Assembly: GCA_950097015.1 (NCBI GenBank)
Contig: CATNEN010000029.1
Span: 2,486,001-2,550,000, forward strand
Length of the DNA stretch: 64,000 bases
Direction: 5' to 3'
Source of the DNA: Macrostomum hystrix
Taxonomy: Eukaryota; Platyhelminthes; Macrostomidae
Part shown: positions 21,020-33,440 of the stretch, piece by piece
Layout: each line of letters starts with the position of its first letter
Position numbering within the stretch: position 1 is the stretch's first letter
The notes under the pieces: generated by a model
Databases searched by the model: none
Told to the model about the DNA's origin: nothing
The model's input: only the letters and a program-made list of their open reading frames with translations
Position numbers and translations under genes: made by a program

Positions 21020-21766
21020 TTTATTACTAGGCCTCGAGTCAAGATTCCTAAAACAGCGTGTTAACTTTTATTAACGAAAACTTATTTCAACGAATAGAAG
21101 TGAATCCAACTGATATCTAGCTGAAATGAGGTCTACAGCCTAAGTTGCAGGCTTAATAGAAGGACAGTTGCGAATCCTACTTGTGTCGGACAATATACTG
21201 CTCTAATTAGACAATAGTTAGTTTAGATTTAAGAACTCTAAATGTTTTTAACTTCCAATTTTATACTCGAATCCAAAAATTGTATAATTAGAAAAAGGTA
21301 TAACGAATACAATAAAGTACACTCCGTGAGTTCTAAGCAACCTTATTAAATCAAAGAAAATTAAGACCGAAAAAATATATAACTTGAAAATGAGTATTTA
21401 GCTGGCGCAACTCCTTGTGTATTTGTTAGTTTAAAACATAGCCTTATGCAATTATAATAAATTTCTGCACAATACATAAGGTCCTCTGGACAGGACTGTC
21501 CAAAACGCCTTGAAGAGATTTTTAATAACAAATAAAATACAAGCCTGTTTCCTATTTTGCGCAGAAAACATTGCACAATACGGTTTCCAAGAAAAAATCA
21601 CATTATTAGATTGTCGAGCGTCCAGTCGAATTTTTCTTTATCGCTTAACGTTCTGTGTATCTCATTGTGACCCGAATATTTAACAGAACTCAAAGGTCTA
21701 ATTTCGTAAAGAAAACTTAATAGATAACGTCGCTGACGCTAAGTATCATTAGCAACATCTACCAAA
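21020..21766. promoter_or_regulatory. Divergent promoter region between NDUFS8 and RPB1
   Basis: The two ATGs face away from each other across 747 bp. The region is AT-rich and has no clear consensus TATA box at a convincing distance from either ATG. A shared region driving two housekeeping genes is plausible. It must also contain both 5' UTRs, whose extents cannot be read from the sequence. Confidence 0.5.
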
Positions 21767-24700
21767 ATGCTGATGTACGAAGTGGCAGATTCGACAGCAC
21801 CATTAAGGACTGTAAAAAGAGTCCAATTCGGAATTCTTAGTCCAGATGAAATTGTAAGTCCTTAACATGTATATTGTAATTATACTTTAGGCCTAAAAAA
21901 GCGTCTAGTATTTATTTATTTCTATTGCTTCTTTTTTGCTTCTGTTGCTTCTATTTTGCTTCTGCAGTCTTTGTACAGAAATATATAGTTAATAGGTTCT
22001 ATTGTAAGGTTAATGGAATTTTCATCTAATTATTTTTTGTCAAACTATTTGACAAAACTTCCACTTTCAAAACTTGGTTGACAATGGTTCTAAATCTGGA
22101 GCAAATGTCTGTAGAAGGTTCCAATTCCAAAGCAGATGTTTGATGCCTTAGTGTCTGTGTGCTTCTTGTAGACCACTGTCAGGAAGGTTTACTGTGTACG
22201 CCAAGAACGCCAAAAATTATCAACCCCTGTTTATAAATTTATGCTGACATGCCATTTTTTTGCTCAATACACTAGAATCTACAATCATTCAATTCAAATT
22301 AACTCAAATCATAACAGTTCAATTCAGTAGCACTCAGGGGCATGGATTCCAGGCATTTTGGTGACAGTTAATTTCGGTGACACTGAAAATTGTGACTTCA
22401 GCGAAAAGTTTCTCTTTCACTTTCACAAATCACTTTCTATGGCTATTTACTCGTATTTAGTCTCTTCTTACTAACAAAACCAATGCGTCTATAGTAGCAT
22501 ACGATTTAGCATACGATTCACACCAAAAAGAATGAACAGCATTGCATTATGTTAAAAGCATTAAATGGTGTTTAGCCATGGAACATTTAGCCAAATGCAG
22601 GCTTCCAGCAGTGCCTCCTCAGATTGCAGTCCTTCAGAAAATTCTTGCCAAAGCTTTTGAAAAACAGCTCGCCTATGTACGCAAGTGTGCTGGCGACAAC
22701 GCTGGTCACCCTGCCTGACAAGGTGGGTATTATAATGACAATTGGATTGACTTTGACTTGGATTGAGTTTAGAATGCTCTTGGAAACAGACCATTGTACT
22801 CAGACAAAAAGGATCATTGTTATTTGTGACATACTTGTTGCCGAATTTAACATGAACTGTCGCCAAAAAGCCTGGCACCCAGGGGCATAGCTAAGGGGGT
22901 GTCACATTCATGGGGCTCAAGTATTACATAATTTTATGTAGGCTTAATGTGTTAAAATAAATGATGGTAGATTACTTGTGATGTATTAACTGCATTTTGT
23001 GCTTTGCACATTGCATGAAATATATATGTAGCATTTAATAATGATTGAAAATCAGCAATTTGCAAGCATAAAACATTTGAAAAAGATGAGCTGGCATTCA
23101 TTATATGGTCCTATGGACATATTCTGTCTTCAAATTTCACTTTCTATATGGTGCAAACTTTTTTAGTTGCTTTTTATACATGCCACAAATTCACACAGTG
23201 CAAGGATTTTTTGTGCAAGGATGCAAGGATGCAATATATAGGTTTATCATATTTATGAATGCCAAATATGTTTGCCAATAAACTATAAAGGGTTAATGCA
23301 TGTGCCATGACACCTTCTTGACAGTGGCTTGGTGTCTATGGTGTCAAGTAATTTCTATATTTGCATAAATGACCAATAATATCATCAGCTTAAGTATTGA
23401 ATAGAGAACTAATAAACAGTAGTGGACAAATTATTTGGATTTGAATTTGATTTGACAAACATTCCAAAGGATAATTCTCAATTTGATAAACATTCCATAT
23501 GATAATTTTCAAGTTGACAATAATTCCCTTGCTACTTGCCACTGTTGACCACAGCCATGTGAGGAAAAATGCAATAATTCTGGGATCCTTGTAGTAATTG
23601 TACTTCTAAGGATTATGACTAAGAATATACAAGATCAGGAATCTTTGATGAAAACATTTTTTTCTGTAGTAAGCCAATTAGTATTTTAGTTTTTTGTTAT
23701 TTTGTGTCGCAGTACTATATCCAATTGAATTAGTAAATAAAAAGTCTTAATGTTAGTATAGTTTTTAGTATACACAAATGTTTTAAATGCACTAAATCAT
23801 TAATCATGCATTGTTAGTATCAAAATCAAGATATTTGAAACCAAACATGAATAATTATCTCAAATAAGTCAAAATAGGAATAGATTGTGCAATGACTTTG
23901 ATCCTATAGCAATGTTTCTACTCTATCATTAGTGTTGTCTAGGATTCAAAGTTTTTTAATTCAAATCTAAACAGTGGTACAACTATGATTTTCTAAGGGG
24001 GGGGGGGCAAACCAAAGTTGAATCATCCTGGATGAGTGGCAGATAGGTTTCAAATGCAGTTTTGGTGAAAAGTTTGTCACTTGGTCTTAATGTCCCTTTC
24101 AATCTTTTGGTTCTTCCTAGGGAAGGGGGAGACAGTTGCCCCCTGGACTTGTGCTAGTGAAACAAAATGCAATGAGAACTATAAACTATACCCAATTGCA
24201 CAAAAATTTGTATCATTACTACTACTACTAACTACTAACAAGTTATTTTTTAGTACAAACCATGTTTTTATAAATTACTGGAGTCCAACCTAGACAACTA
24301 CTAAATTAATAAAAAGGTGGCCAAAATATTTTTAAACATACTTTGTAATAATAATTTATTACAAATTATCTAAGAATTCATCTGACAGACAATTTCTGAC
24401 AGACAGTTATGCATAAAAATATGTATATGACTAGCCAAATTTTTATGCATATTATGCTCATACCACTACTAGTTTTTGCCTTATGCCCAGAGCCAGCATA
24501 AGTGTTGTTTGAAACTTTAAACTTATGTTTTGTGGCATTGCTGCTTTCCCAAGGGTTAATATTACTATTCAATTGAGTTTATTATAACAATATTTTGGTC
24601 TTAAGAGTAATTGAACAAAATATATACAATACATTTTTGTTATTTAACCATCCTGTACATATATATTTTTTATACAAAAGTTTTGCTTTTTCCGAACTGA

Positions 24701-27700
24701 GTTAACATTCACGGTTTTATTTTGCCTAAATAATACTAAAAATATGCAATATAGACAGCTCGAATAGGAAGGATACGATGTAGATTTTGAATTAAACTGA
24801 AATAGAAAATTTTAGCCGAGAAATGAGCTCAACTTGCCTTAATTGTCCTAAGTTGTTTTATATTGTCTCATATCTGTAAAACAAAAAAGAAGTTTACTAA
24901 CGGCCAACAATCAGAAATTTATGATTACCAGTAGATCAAAAAATTATTTTGTTCATACCTTGACCATGCGCATCTCACATTAAAAAACACCTAATGTAGA
25001 AGCGCATGTCCGTCACGGAGGGTGGCATCCTCTATCCGGAGACGATGGAGGCTGGCAAGCCGAAGCTCGGCGGCCTGATGGACCCAAGGCAGGGTGTCAT
25101 TGACAGACTGTCGCGCTGTCAGACATGCGCCGGCAACATGTCGCAGTGTCCCGGCCACTTTGGCCACATCGAACTGGCTAAGCCAGTCTTTCACGTACCA
25201 ATGATGACCAAGATAGTGAAGATTCTTCGCTGCGTATGCTTCTTCTGCTCTAAGCTGCTCATCGATCCCCAGTCTGAGAAGGTTAAGGATATCTTATTGA
25301 AGACGGCGCATCATCCGCAGCGTCGGCTCAACTACATCTACGACGAGTGCAAGGGGCGCAGCATCTGCGAGGCTCCGTCCAGCAGCAATCAGGATCAGGC
25401 GGAGGCCGAAGCTGGTGGCGCAGCCGCTTTTAGCGAAGGCATCGGCGGCGAAGTCACACTCCGGTCCGGCTGTTCGCGTTTTCAGCCAAAGATTCGACGC
25501 ACCGGTTTGGACCTGTCAGCTGAGTGGGTCAAGGTGAGGTTCTCTTCTTAATTCCTCTAAGTACTTTTCCTAAGCTTCTATACGCATTCTATCTCGTTCG
25601 CAAAATTTACAAGGTAAACGATGAGAGCCAGGAGCGCAAGATGGCACTGTCAGCCGAGCGCGTCCTTGAGATATTCAAAGCGCATCTCAGACGAGGACTG
25701 CCACGTACTCGGCATGGATGTCCGCTTCGCTAGGCCAGACTGGATGATCACCACCGTGCTGCCGGTGCCGCCACTGCCAGTCCGGCCAGCCGTTGTGATG
25801 CACGGCTCGGCCAGGAACCAGGACGATCTCACACACAAACTATCCGATATTATCAAGGCTAACAATCAGCTCAGGCGCAACGAGCAGAGCGGCGCTGCCG
25901 CCCACATCATCCTGGAGGACACCAAGATGCTGCAGTACCACTGCACCACCCTGATCGACAATGAGATACCGGGCCTGCCCAAGGCTACGCAAAAGTCTGG
26001 CCGGCCGCTCAAATCAATTAAGCAGCGCCTGAAAGGCAAGGAGGGCCGCATTCGTGGCAACCTGATGGGCAAGCGAGTGGATTTCAGCGGCCGAACAGTC
26101 ATCACTGCTGATCCCAACATCGGCATACACCAGGTTGGCGTTCCTCGGACCATCGCTCTGAACCTCACCTTCCCGGAGGTGGTGACGCCATTCAACATTG
26201 AATGGCTGCAGGAGCTGGTGCGCAATGGCGCCAATCACTATCCGGGCGCCAAGTACATCATCCGAGACAATGGCGACCGCATCGATCTGCGCTACCATCC
26301 CAAGGCGGCTGACCTCACGCTGCAGATTGGCTACATTGTTGAACGTCACATGATGGACGACGATTATGTGGTGTTTAACCGACAGCCTACACTGCACAAG
26401 ATGTCCATGATGTGTCACCGGGTTAAGGTCAGTCCTAGCTATGACCAACAAGGTTGTTGACTTGAGAGAAGGGTAGCTGGTTAAGCTGAATTGATATTAT
26501 GATACCCAAGTCATTTTAGTCATACGCTAACCTAATTCGGCACAAATTTCTAGGTGCTGCCCTGGTCCACATTCCGTCTAAATCTGTCGGTTACCACGCC
26601 GTACAACGCCGACTTTGACGGCGACGAAATGAATCTGCACATGCCGCAGTCGCTGGAGACCAAAGCCGAGATTGCCCAGCTGGCCACTGTGCCCCGCATG
26701 ATCATCACTCCGCAGAGCAATAGGCCAGTTATGGGCATTGTGCAGGACACCCTGACTGCTGTGCGCAAGATGACCAAACGAGACGTGTTCATTACCCGCG
26801 CCGAGATGATGAACCTTCTCATGTACTTGCCCAGCTGGGACGGCCGCATGCCGAATCCGGCCATCTTGAAGCCCGCGCCACTCTGGACTGGCAAACAGCT
26901 GTTCAGTCTGATCATTCCGCCTAGGATTAACTGCGTGCGCACCCATTTCACTCATCCCGACGAGGAAGACAACGGGCCCTACAAATGGATTAGTCCGGGC
27001 GATACCAAAGTCCTAGTCGAAGACGGCCAACTGCTCAGCGGCATTCTATGCAAGAAATCACTCGGCGCCTCGGCCGGCTCTCTGGTGCACATTGTCGCCC
27101 TGGAGTGCAGCCACATGGATGCCGGCCGATTCTACGGCGAGATCCAGACAGTTGTAAATAACTGGCTGCTTATCGAAGGTCACACTATTGGCATTGGCGA
27201 CACCATTGCCGACACCAAGACCTACAGTGACATTCGCGACACCATCAAGAAAGCCAAGGAGAATGTCGAGGATGTCATCAATCAGGCTCATCACGACGAG
27301 CTGACGCCGACGCCTGGCAATACTCTGCGACAGACGTTTGAGAACATGGTGAACAAGATCCTCAACGATGCCCGCGAGAAGACTGGCAGCTGCGCTCAGA
27401 AGTCTCTGTCCGAGTTCAATAACTTCAACGCCATGGTGGTGTCCGGCGCCAAAGGCTCCAAAATCAACATCTCCCAGGTGATTGCCTGCGTCGGCCAGCA
27501 GAACGTTGAAGGCAAGCGGATTCCGTTTGGATTCTGTCACCGAACTTTGCCGCACTTCATCAAAGACGACTATGGGCCGGAGTCTCGAGGATTTGTAGAG
27601 AACTCCTACCTGGCCGGTGAGTTGGTTTTTGTGTTGATTTCTTAATCTCTAAAGCCTCAACTGAATCATCTACTTTAGTCTCATTCCTCCCTCTGTCAAT

Positions 27701-30700
27701 CCGGAGCACTTTTGGATTCTATTTTTATGACGGTGATTGAACTTGTATATAGTGCCTGACCACTAGATTAATGTTAAAACGGTAGAAGTAACGATGCCGA
27801 TGATTTTGTGATTCTAAAAGTTGTTTGATCGGATAGAGCGGAAAAATTATTTTCGAGACAATTGAATATTTTTTGGGTTACAATAAAATGAAAAATGTGG
27901 CGATTGGTCTGTAATTCTTAATTCCTCCACGATCTGGTTTATCGCAGGCCTGACACCAACCGAGTTCTACTTCCACGCCATGGGCGGTCGCGAAGGTCTG
28001 ATCGATACGGCCGTAAAAACAGCCGAAACTGGCTATATTCAGCGGCGCTTAATCAAAGCCATGGAGTCCGTGATGGTCAAGTATGACAATACTGTGCGCA
28101 ACCAGATTGAACAGGTCATCCAGCTGCGCTACGGCGAGGACGGCCTGGACGCTTGCCACGTGGAATTCCAAGCTGTGCCAATCATCAAGCCGTCCAATCC
28201 GGCATTTGAAAAGAATTTCCGATTCGACCTGAGCAACGAGCGAGCCCTGCGACGCTGCATGACCGAGGAGCAGATGAAGCGCGTGCTTAATGACAACAAT
28301 TGCCAACAGGAGGTTGAGCGCGAGTGGAATCAGCTGCAGGCCGATCGGAAAGAGCTGCGAGCCATCTTTCCGCGAGGCGACGCTCGCACAGTTCTGCCCT
28401 GCAACATCCAACGTCTGGTGTGGAATGCCCAGAAACGATTCAAGCTCAACCTGCGCCGGCCAACTGATCTGCATCCGACTCGGGTGGTTCAGGGTGTCCG
28501 CAGCCTCTGCGAACGTTTGTGCATTGTTAAGGGCGAAGATAAGCTTAGCAAAGAGGCTAACACCAATGCCACTCTGCTCATGGCCTGCCTAATACGGTCG
28601 TCACTGTGCTGCAAGAAGGTGATCGAGGAGCATCGACTCAGCGCTGACGCTTTCGAATGGTTGCTTGGCGAGATCGACTCCCGCTTCCAGCTGGCTCAGG
28701 TGCATCCTGGCGAGATGGTCGGCGCCCTGGCCGCCCAGTCGCTCGGTGAGCCGGCCACCCAGATGACACTCAACACCTTCCATTACTGCCGGTGTGTCGG
28801 CTAAGAACGTAACCCTAGGCGTGCCCCGGCTCAAGGAGATTATCAACGTGTCTAAGCGACCCAAGACGCCTAGCTTGACTGTGTTCCTCACCGGCCAGGC
28901 CGCCATCGACGCCGAGAAGGCTAAAGACGTCCTTTGCCGCCTGGAGCACACCACGCTGCGCAAAGTGGTGGCCAACACGGCCATCTATTACGATCCGGAT
29001 CCGCGCAACACCGTCATCAAGGAGGATCGCGACTGGGTTAGCCTCTACTACGACCTTGGAGACTTCGACATCGCCCGAGCCAGTCCGTGGATGCTGCGCA
29101 TTGAATTGGATCGCAAGCGCATGGTTGACAAGAAGCTAACCATGGAGAGCATCGCTGAGAAGGTGTCCGCCAGCTTTGGCAACGATCTCAGCTGCATCTT
29201 CAACGACGACAACTCCGAGAAGCTGGTGCTGCGCATTCGCATCATGGGCCAGGAGGGCGAGAAAGATGAAGACGAAGAAGGCGCGCCAACTGGCGTCGAC
29301 AAGCTGGAGGACCAGACTTTTCTGCGTCTAATTGAGCAGAACCTACTCAGCGACATGACCCTGCAGGGCATCGAATCAATCGGCAAGGTGTACATGCACC
29401 TGCCTAAGGAGGACAGCAAAAAGCGGGTCACCTTTAACGAAGACGGTAGCTATCACTACATTGCGGATTGGATTCTTGAGACTGACGGCACATGCCTGAT
29501 GAAGGTTGGTTTTTTCGATATAATATTTGTACTAAGGGGGTCATTGGCAGAGCTGGTTAACGCGTATGCCTCTCGCTCCGAGGTCCCTGAGCTCGATTCC
29601 GCGGTGAGGCCACATACAGTTCACAGTGAATCTAATCAGTTCAGGAGGAATATCTTACAAGCTGTACTTCTCTTATAAGCTTATAAGATGGGTTACGTGA
29701 CGGGCACTGGTTCAACCCTCGCCACTGCTCACTCCGCAGGTGCTAGCCGAGCGCAACGTTGACCCAGTGCGCACCGTCAGCAACGATATTGTCGAAATCT
29801 TCGAAGTGCTCGGCATCGAAGCCGTGCGCAAAGCCATCGAGCGCGAAATGAATCACGTGATCAGCTTCGACGGCAGCTACGTGAATTATCGCCACCTCGC
29901 CCTGCTTTGCGATATCATGACTGTTAAGGGCCACCTGATGGCCATCACTCGGCACGGCATCAACAGGCAGGACACTGGCGCCCTCGCTCGCTGCTCCTTT
30001 GAAGAGACAGTCGACATCCTCATGGAGGCAGCCAGCTCTGCCGAGGTTGACCCGGTGAAGGGCGTCAGCGAGAACATCATGCTAGGCCAGCTTGCCCGCA
30101 TCGGCACCGGCTGCTTCGACCTGCTGTTGGACCACGAGCAGTGCCGCTTCGCCATGGAGATCCCCATGGGCACCACCGGCATCATCTTCGGCGGCGCCGC
30201 TTCGCCAACCGGTGGCGGCTTTACTCCGCACGCCACGCCGTGGAACAGCGGCGCAACGCCCTACGCAGGCGCCTGGTCGCCAGCCATCACGCCTGGCATG
30301 ACACCCGCTGGCGGCTTCTCACCTGCCGGTGCCTCCGAGGCCGGAATGTCGCCAGGCGGCGGAATGTCGCCTTATTCTCCTGGCGCCGCGTTTAGCCCGA
30401 AGACTCCAGACGGTTACGCCATGGGCGGTGAGTTCAGCCCGCCCTACAGCCCCGCCTCACCAGGCTTTATGCCGCCAAGTCCGGCCACGCCACAGAGTCC
30501 CGGATACAGTCCGGACGGCTCTAGCCCCGGCTACAGCCCCACCTCGCCAGGCTATCCGCCGACCTCGCCAGTCTACAGCCCGACTTCGCCACATTATAGT
30601 CCCAGCTCGCCGTCTGGCAGCTCGCCTACGTACAGTCCAACCTCGCCAACATACAGTCCGACGTCGCCATCGTACAGTCCGACATCACCATCGTACAGTC

Positions 30701-31509
30701 CGACGTCGCCATCTTACAGTCCGACATCACCGTCGTACAGTCCGACATCACCATCGTACAGTCCGACGTCGCCATCTTACAGCCCGACCTCGCCATCTTA
30801 CAGTCCAACATCGCCGTCTTACAGTCCGACGTCGCCATCCTACAGTCCGACGTCGCCTGCTTACAGTCCGACGTCACCGTCTTATAGTCCGACATCGCCG
30901 ACTTACAGTCCAACTTCGCCGACTTATAGTCCGACGTCGCCGACGTACAGTCCAACTTCGCCGACTTACAGTCCAACATCGCCTACGTACAGTCCGACGT
31001 CACCGACGTATAGTCCGACGTCACCGACGTACAGTCCGACATCACCGACGTACAGTCCGACGTCGCCTACTTACAGTCCAACATCGCCTACGTACAGCCC
31101 GACGTCGCCTTCGTATAGCCCTACGTCACCGACCTACAGTCCTACGTCGCCAACTTATAGCCCAACGTCGCCGACCTACAGCCCAACTTCGCCGACCTAC
31201 AGTCCGACATCGCCGACTTATAGCCCAACGTCACCGACGTATAGTCCGACGTCACCGACGTACAGTCCAACATCACCAACGTATAGTCCGACGTCGCCGA
31301 CGTACAGTCCGACATCACCAACGTATAGTCCCACGTCGCCGACGTACAGTCCAACATCACCGACTTATAGCCCCACGTCACCGACGTACAGTCCTACATC
31401 ACCGACCTACAGCCCTACGTCGCCAACCTACAGTCCTACGTCGCCGACCTACAGTCCGTCTTCGCCGACGTACCGTGACAACCAGCAGAATGAACCCGAA
31501 GATGATTAA
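21767..31509 (+). CDS. POLR2A: RNA polymerase II largest subunit RPB1
   Basis: Six exons: 21767-21853, 25000-25533, 25614-26427, 26554-27616, 27948-29504, 29740-31509; all GT-AG with agreeing phases. The coding total is 5825 nt, 2 more than the 5823 (1940 residues) expected for an intact frame. RPB1 is the catalytic subunit of Pol II and makes mRNA in the nucleus. Visible landmarks: clamp zinc site [14 protein letters not shown] (residues 69-82), the active-site metal loop NADFDGDE (about 496-503), the bridge-helix region ending TLNTFHY, and a CTD with 40 uninterrupted heptads (30631-31470). Oddities: one extra G at 25680 and one extra T at about 28787 each break the frame, yet conserved sequence resumes at once. 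All splice sites are intact, so assembly indels are likelier than a pseudogene. Intron 1 (3.1 kb) holds an inverted-repeat element; intron 5 holds a tRNA-like SINE. Confidence 0.97.
22344..22879. mobile_element. Inverted-repeat (Mutator-like?) non-autonomous element, 9-bp TSD
   Basis: Within RPB1 intron 1. The left end starts GGATTCCAGGCATTTTGG and continues TGACAGTT. The right end, reverse complemented, reads GGTGCCAGGCTTTTTGGC, then GACAGTT. After a 4-nt gap the similarity continues (AATTTCGG against AAATTCGG). Both ends abut a perfect 9-bp direct repeat CAGGGGCAT (22335-22343, 22880-22888). Terminal inverted repeats plus a 9-bp duplication fit Mutator-like elements; no transposase is present. 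CAGGGGCAT also resembles hAT termini, so the class is uncertain. Confidence 0.6.
22591..22722 (+). other. Exon-like segment inside the inverted-repeat element
   Basis: A GC-richer 132-nt stretch (44 codons, no stop) in an otherwise AT-rich element. It is bounded by ATTTAG on the left and AAG/GTGGGT on the right, i.e. acceptor- and donor-like. The peptide is Leu-rich ([18 protein letters not shown], then [14 protein letters not shown]). It may be a captured host exon. I do not recognise the gene. A second short frame, read from the ATG at 22579, overlaps it. Confidence 0.35.
29538..29640 (+). mobile_element. tRNA-like SINE head in RPB1 intron 5
   Basis: A box TGGCAGAGCTGG (29545-29556) and B box GAGCTCGATTCC (29589-29600) are spaced as in a tRNA. 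The anticodon arm CCTC-TCGCTCC-GAGG pairs well (anticodon GCT, Ser-like), but the acceptor stem is not convincing. It lies wholly inside the 235-nt last intron. Confidence 0.5.
30631..31470 (+). repeat. RPB1 CTD: 40 tandem YSPTSPx heptads
   Basis: Exactly 840 nt = 40 heptads with no insertion. Position 7 is Thr in heptad 1, Ser in 2-10 and 12, Ala in 11, then almost entirely Thr, with a single Ser midway. The last heptad has Ser at position 4. No Lys, Arg or Asn occurs at position 7. Synonymous codons vary, so identity is held at the protein level. A degenerate lead-in (about 30500-30630) and an acidic tail ([12 protein letters not shown]) bracket the array. Confidence 0.97.
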
Positions 31510-32429
31510 GGACAATTAATAGTGACGCAAACCTGAACATCTATGTTTTTCTGCAAACTGCAGTCTGCAAATAACGCCAGTTCACTATTCACCTTAGTGT
31601 AATCTTTTTTGCGTGTTACCTTGTTTTCTATTTCGTATTCCTACTTTAAGTAATATTGAGCGCGTATCGTTTCATACTCGTGCTTAAGTAATATAGTTGT
31701 ATTTTTATCGCCATTGAGCGCTAAATTAACATTAAGCTGCAATCAATATCACAAGCGGTTGTCCAAGAGATAGGTTAGTTTTCACGCATTCAATAAGTAT
31801 TTATTTGTGTTTATAATCATAGTAAAACACTAGACTTAGCCTTTCTATAAATCAAGGACAACCTGCTATTATATTTTATGGCTGAAGTAATAGGAAAATT
31901 TCGTAAAAATGGTATAAAAAACTAGCAAAATTTCTATTAAAACAAGGCGTCATTTGTTATTTTGTGTTCGTTTTCTTAGAGAACCCGTTCCGGTTTCCTT
32001 GAAAGTGCTTGCTTAGCGAGCACCCCCCTTTCTAAGCGTAGGTCATTGGCGTGTCTCTTGTGTAAGCGTAGCATTTTTTGTCGATTTATCTCCGCTTCAT
32101 TGGTTTTATTTTTTTGTTGTTTAATAAAAAATTGTTTTTCTTCATTTTACTAAGGGCTCTTAATTTTAACAAAATTATAATACCGCTTGTTAATCCGAGA
32201 GGAGAGAAACCACCACTCACTAATGATTCTTACCTTGACATAGAACAGGAAAACAACTTTTTAATATGTGTCTAATGTAGCATCCACGACGAGTTGAAAT
32301 AAAAATACACAATTTGCATCAATTAATTGATGCGAGGCGTCCTTATAATTAGCGTTTGCGAATTTGCGTCATTCTTCGTCATACAAACGAATAATAAGAA
32401 ATGCAAAAAGCTTTCATTCTTCGTTTTGC
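31510..32429. other. RPB1 3' UTR and AT-rich spacer
   Basis: AT-rich DNA after the RPB1 stop. No exon seen. The 3' end of RPB1 probably falls here. Confidence 0.5.
32123..32128 (+). terminator. Candidate poly(A) signal of RPB1
   Basis: AATAAA in a T-rich context about 615 bases after the stop. A second occurs near 32298. Choice between them needs transcript data. Confidence 0.35.
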
Positions 32430-33440
32430 TGTATTGTGGATAGAACTGTCTGTCAGTGCCATCTTGGTGTATTGTGGATAGAACTGTATGTCAGTGCCAT
32501 CTTGGTGTATTGTGGATAGAACTGTATGTCAGTGCCATCTTGGTGTATTGTGGGTAGAACTGTCTGTCAGTGCCATCTTGGTGTACTGTGGATAGAACTG
32601 TATGTCAGTGCCATCTTGGTGTATTGTGGATAGAACTGTATGCCAGTGCCATCTTGGTGTATTGTGGATAGAACTGTATGTCAGTGCCATCTTGGTGTAT
32701 TGTGGATAGAACTGTATGCCAGTGCCATCTTGGTGTATTGTGGATAGAACTGTATGTCAGTGCCATCTTGGTGTATTGTGGGTAGAACTGTCTGTCAGTG
32801 CCATCTTGGTGTATTGTGGATAGAACTGTCTGTCAGTGCCATCTTGGTGTATTGTGGATAGAACTGTATGTCAGTGCCATCTTGGTGTATTGTGGATAGA
32901 ACTGTCTGTCAGTGCCATCTTGGTGTATTGTGGATAGAACTGTATGTCAGTGCCATCTTGGTGTATTGTGGATAGAACTGTATGCCAGTGCCATCTTGGT
33001 GTATTGTGGATAGAACTGTATGTCAGTGCCATCTTGGTGTATTGTGGGTAGAACTGTCTGTCAGTGCCATCTTGGTGTATTGTGGATAGAACTGTATGTC
33101 AGTGCCATCTTGGTGTATTGTGGATAGAACTGTCTGTCAGTGCCATCTTGGTGTATTGTGGATAGAACTGTATGTCAGTGCCATCTTGGTGTATTGTGGA
33201 TAGAACTGTATGTCAGTGCCATCTTGGTGTATTGTGGATAGAACTGTATGTCAGTGCCATCTTGGTGTATTGTGGATAGAACTGTATGTCAGTGCCATCT
33301 TGGTGTATTGTGGATAGAACTGTATGTCAGTGCCATCTTGGTGTATTGTGGATAGAACTGTATGTCAGTGCCATCTTGGTGTATTGTGGATAGAACTGTA
33401 TGTCAGTGCCATCTTGGTGTATTGTGGGTAGAACTGTCAG
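32430..33440 (+). repeat. 38-bp minisatellite
   Basis: About 26-27 copies of a 38-bp unit containing GTATTGTGGATAGAACTGTA and TCAGTGCCATCTTG. Variation is confined to a few sites (GGATA/GGGTA, TATGTC/TCTGTC/TATGCC), which recur in patterned combinations. Degenerate half-units continue to about 33470. Confidence 0.95.

Noticed and set aside
23969-24163. Small MITE with CAGTGGTACAA...TTGTGCTAGTG ends in RPB1 intron 1
   Set aside because: Ends match at only 8 of 11 bases and no convincing target duplication was seen; the G-run and C-run interior could mislead.
30329-31519. Arg/His-rich frame overlapping the RPB1 CTD
   Set aside because: Shadow of the CTD heptads in another frame.
32430-33440. 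Regular 38-bp repeats considered as a CRISPR-like array
   Set aside because: Units abut directly with no unique spacers, and the genome is an intron-bearing eukaryote.
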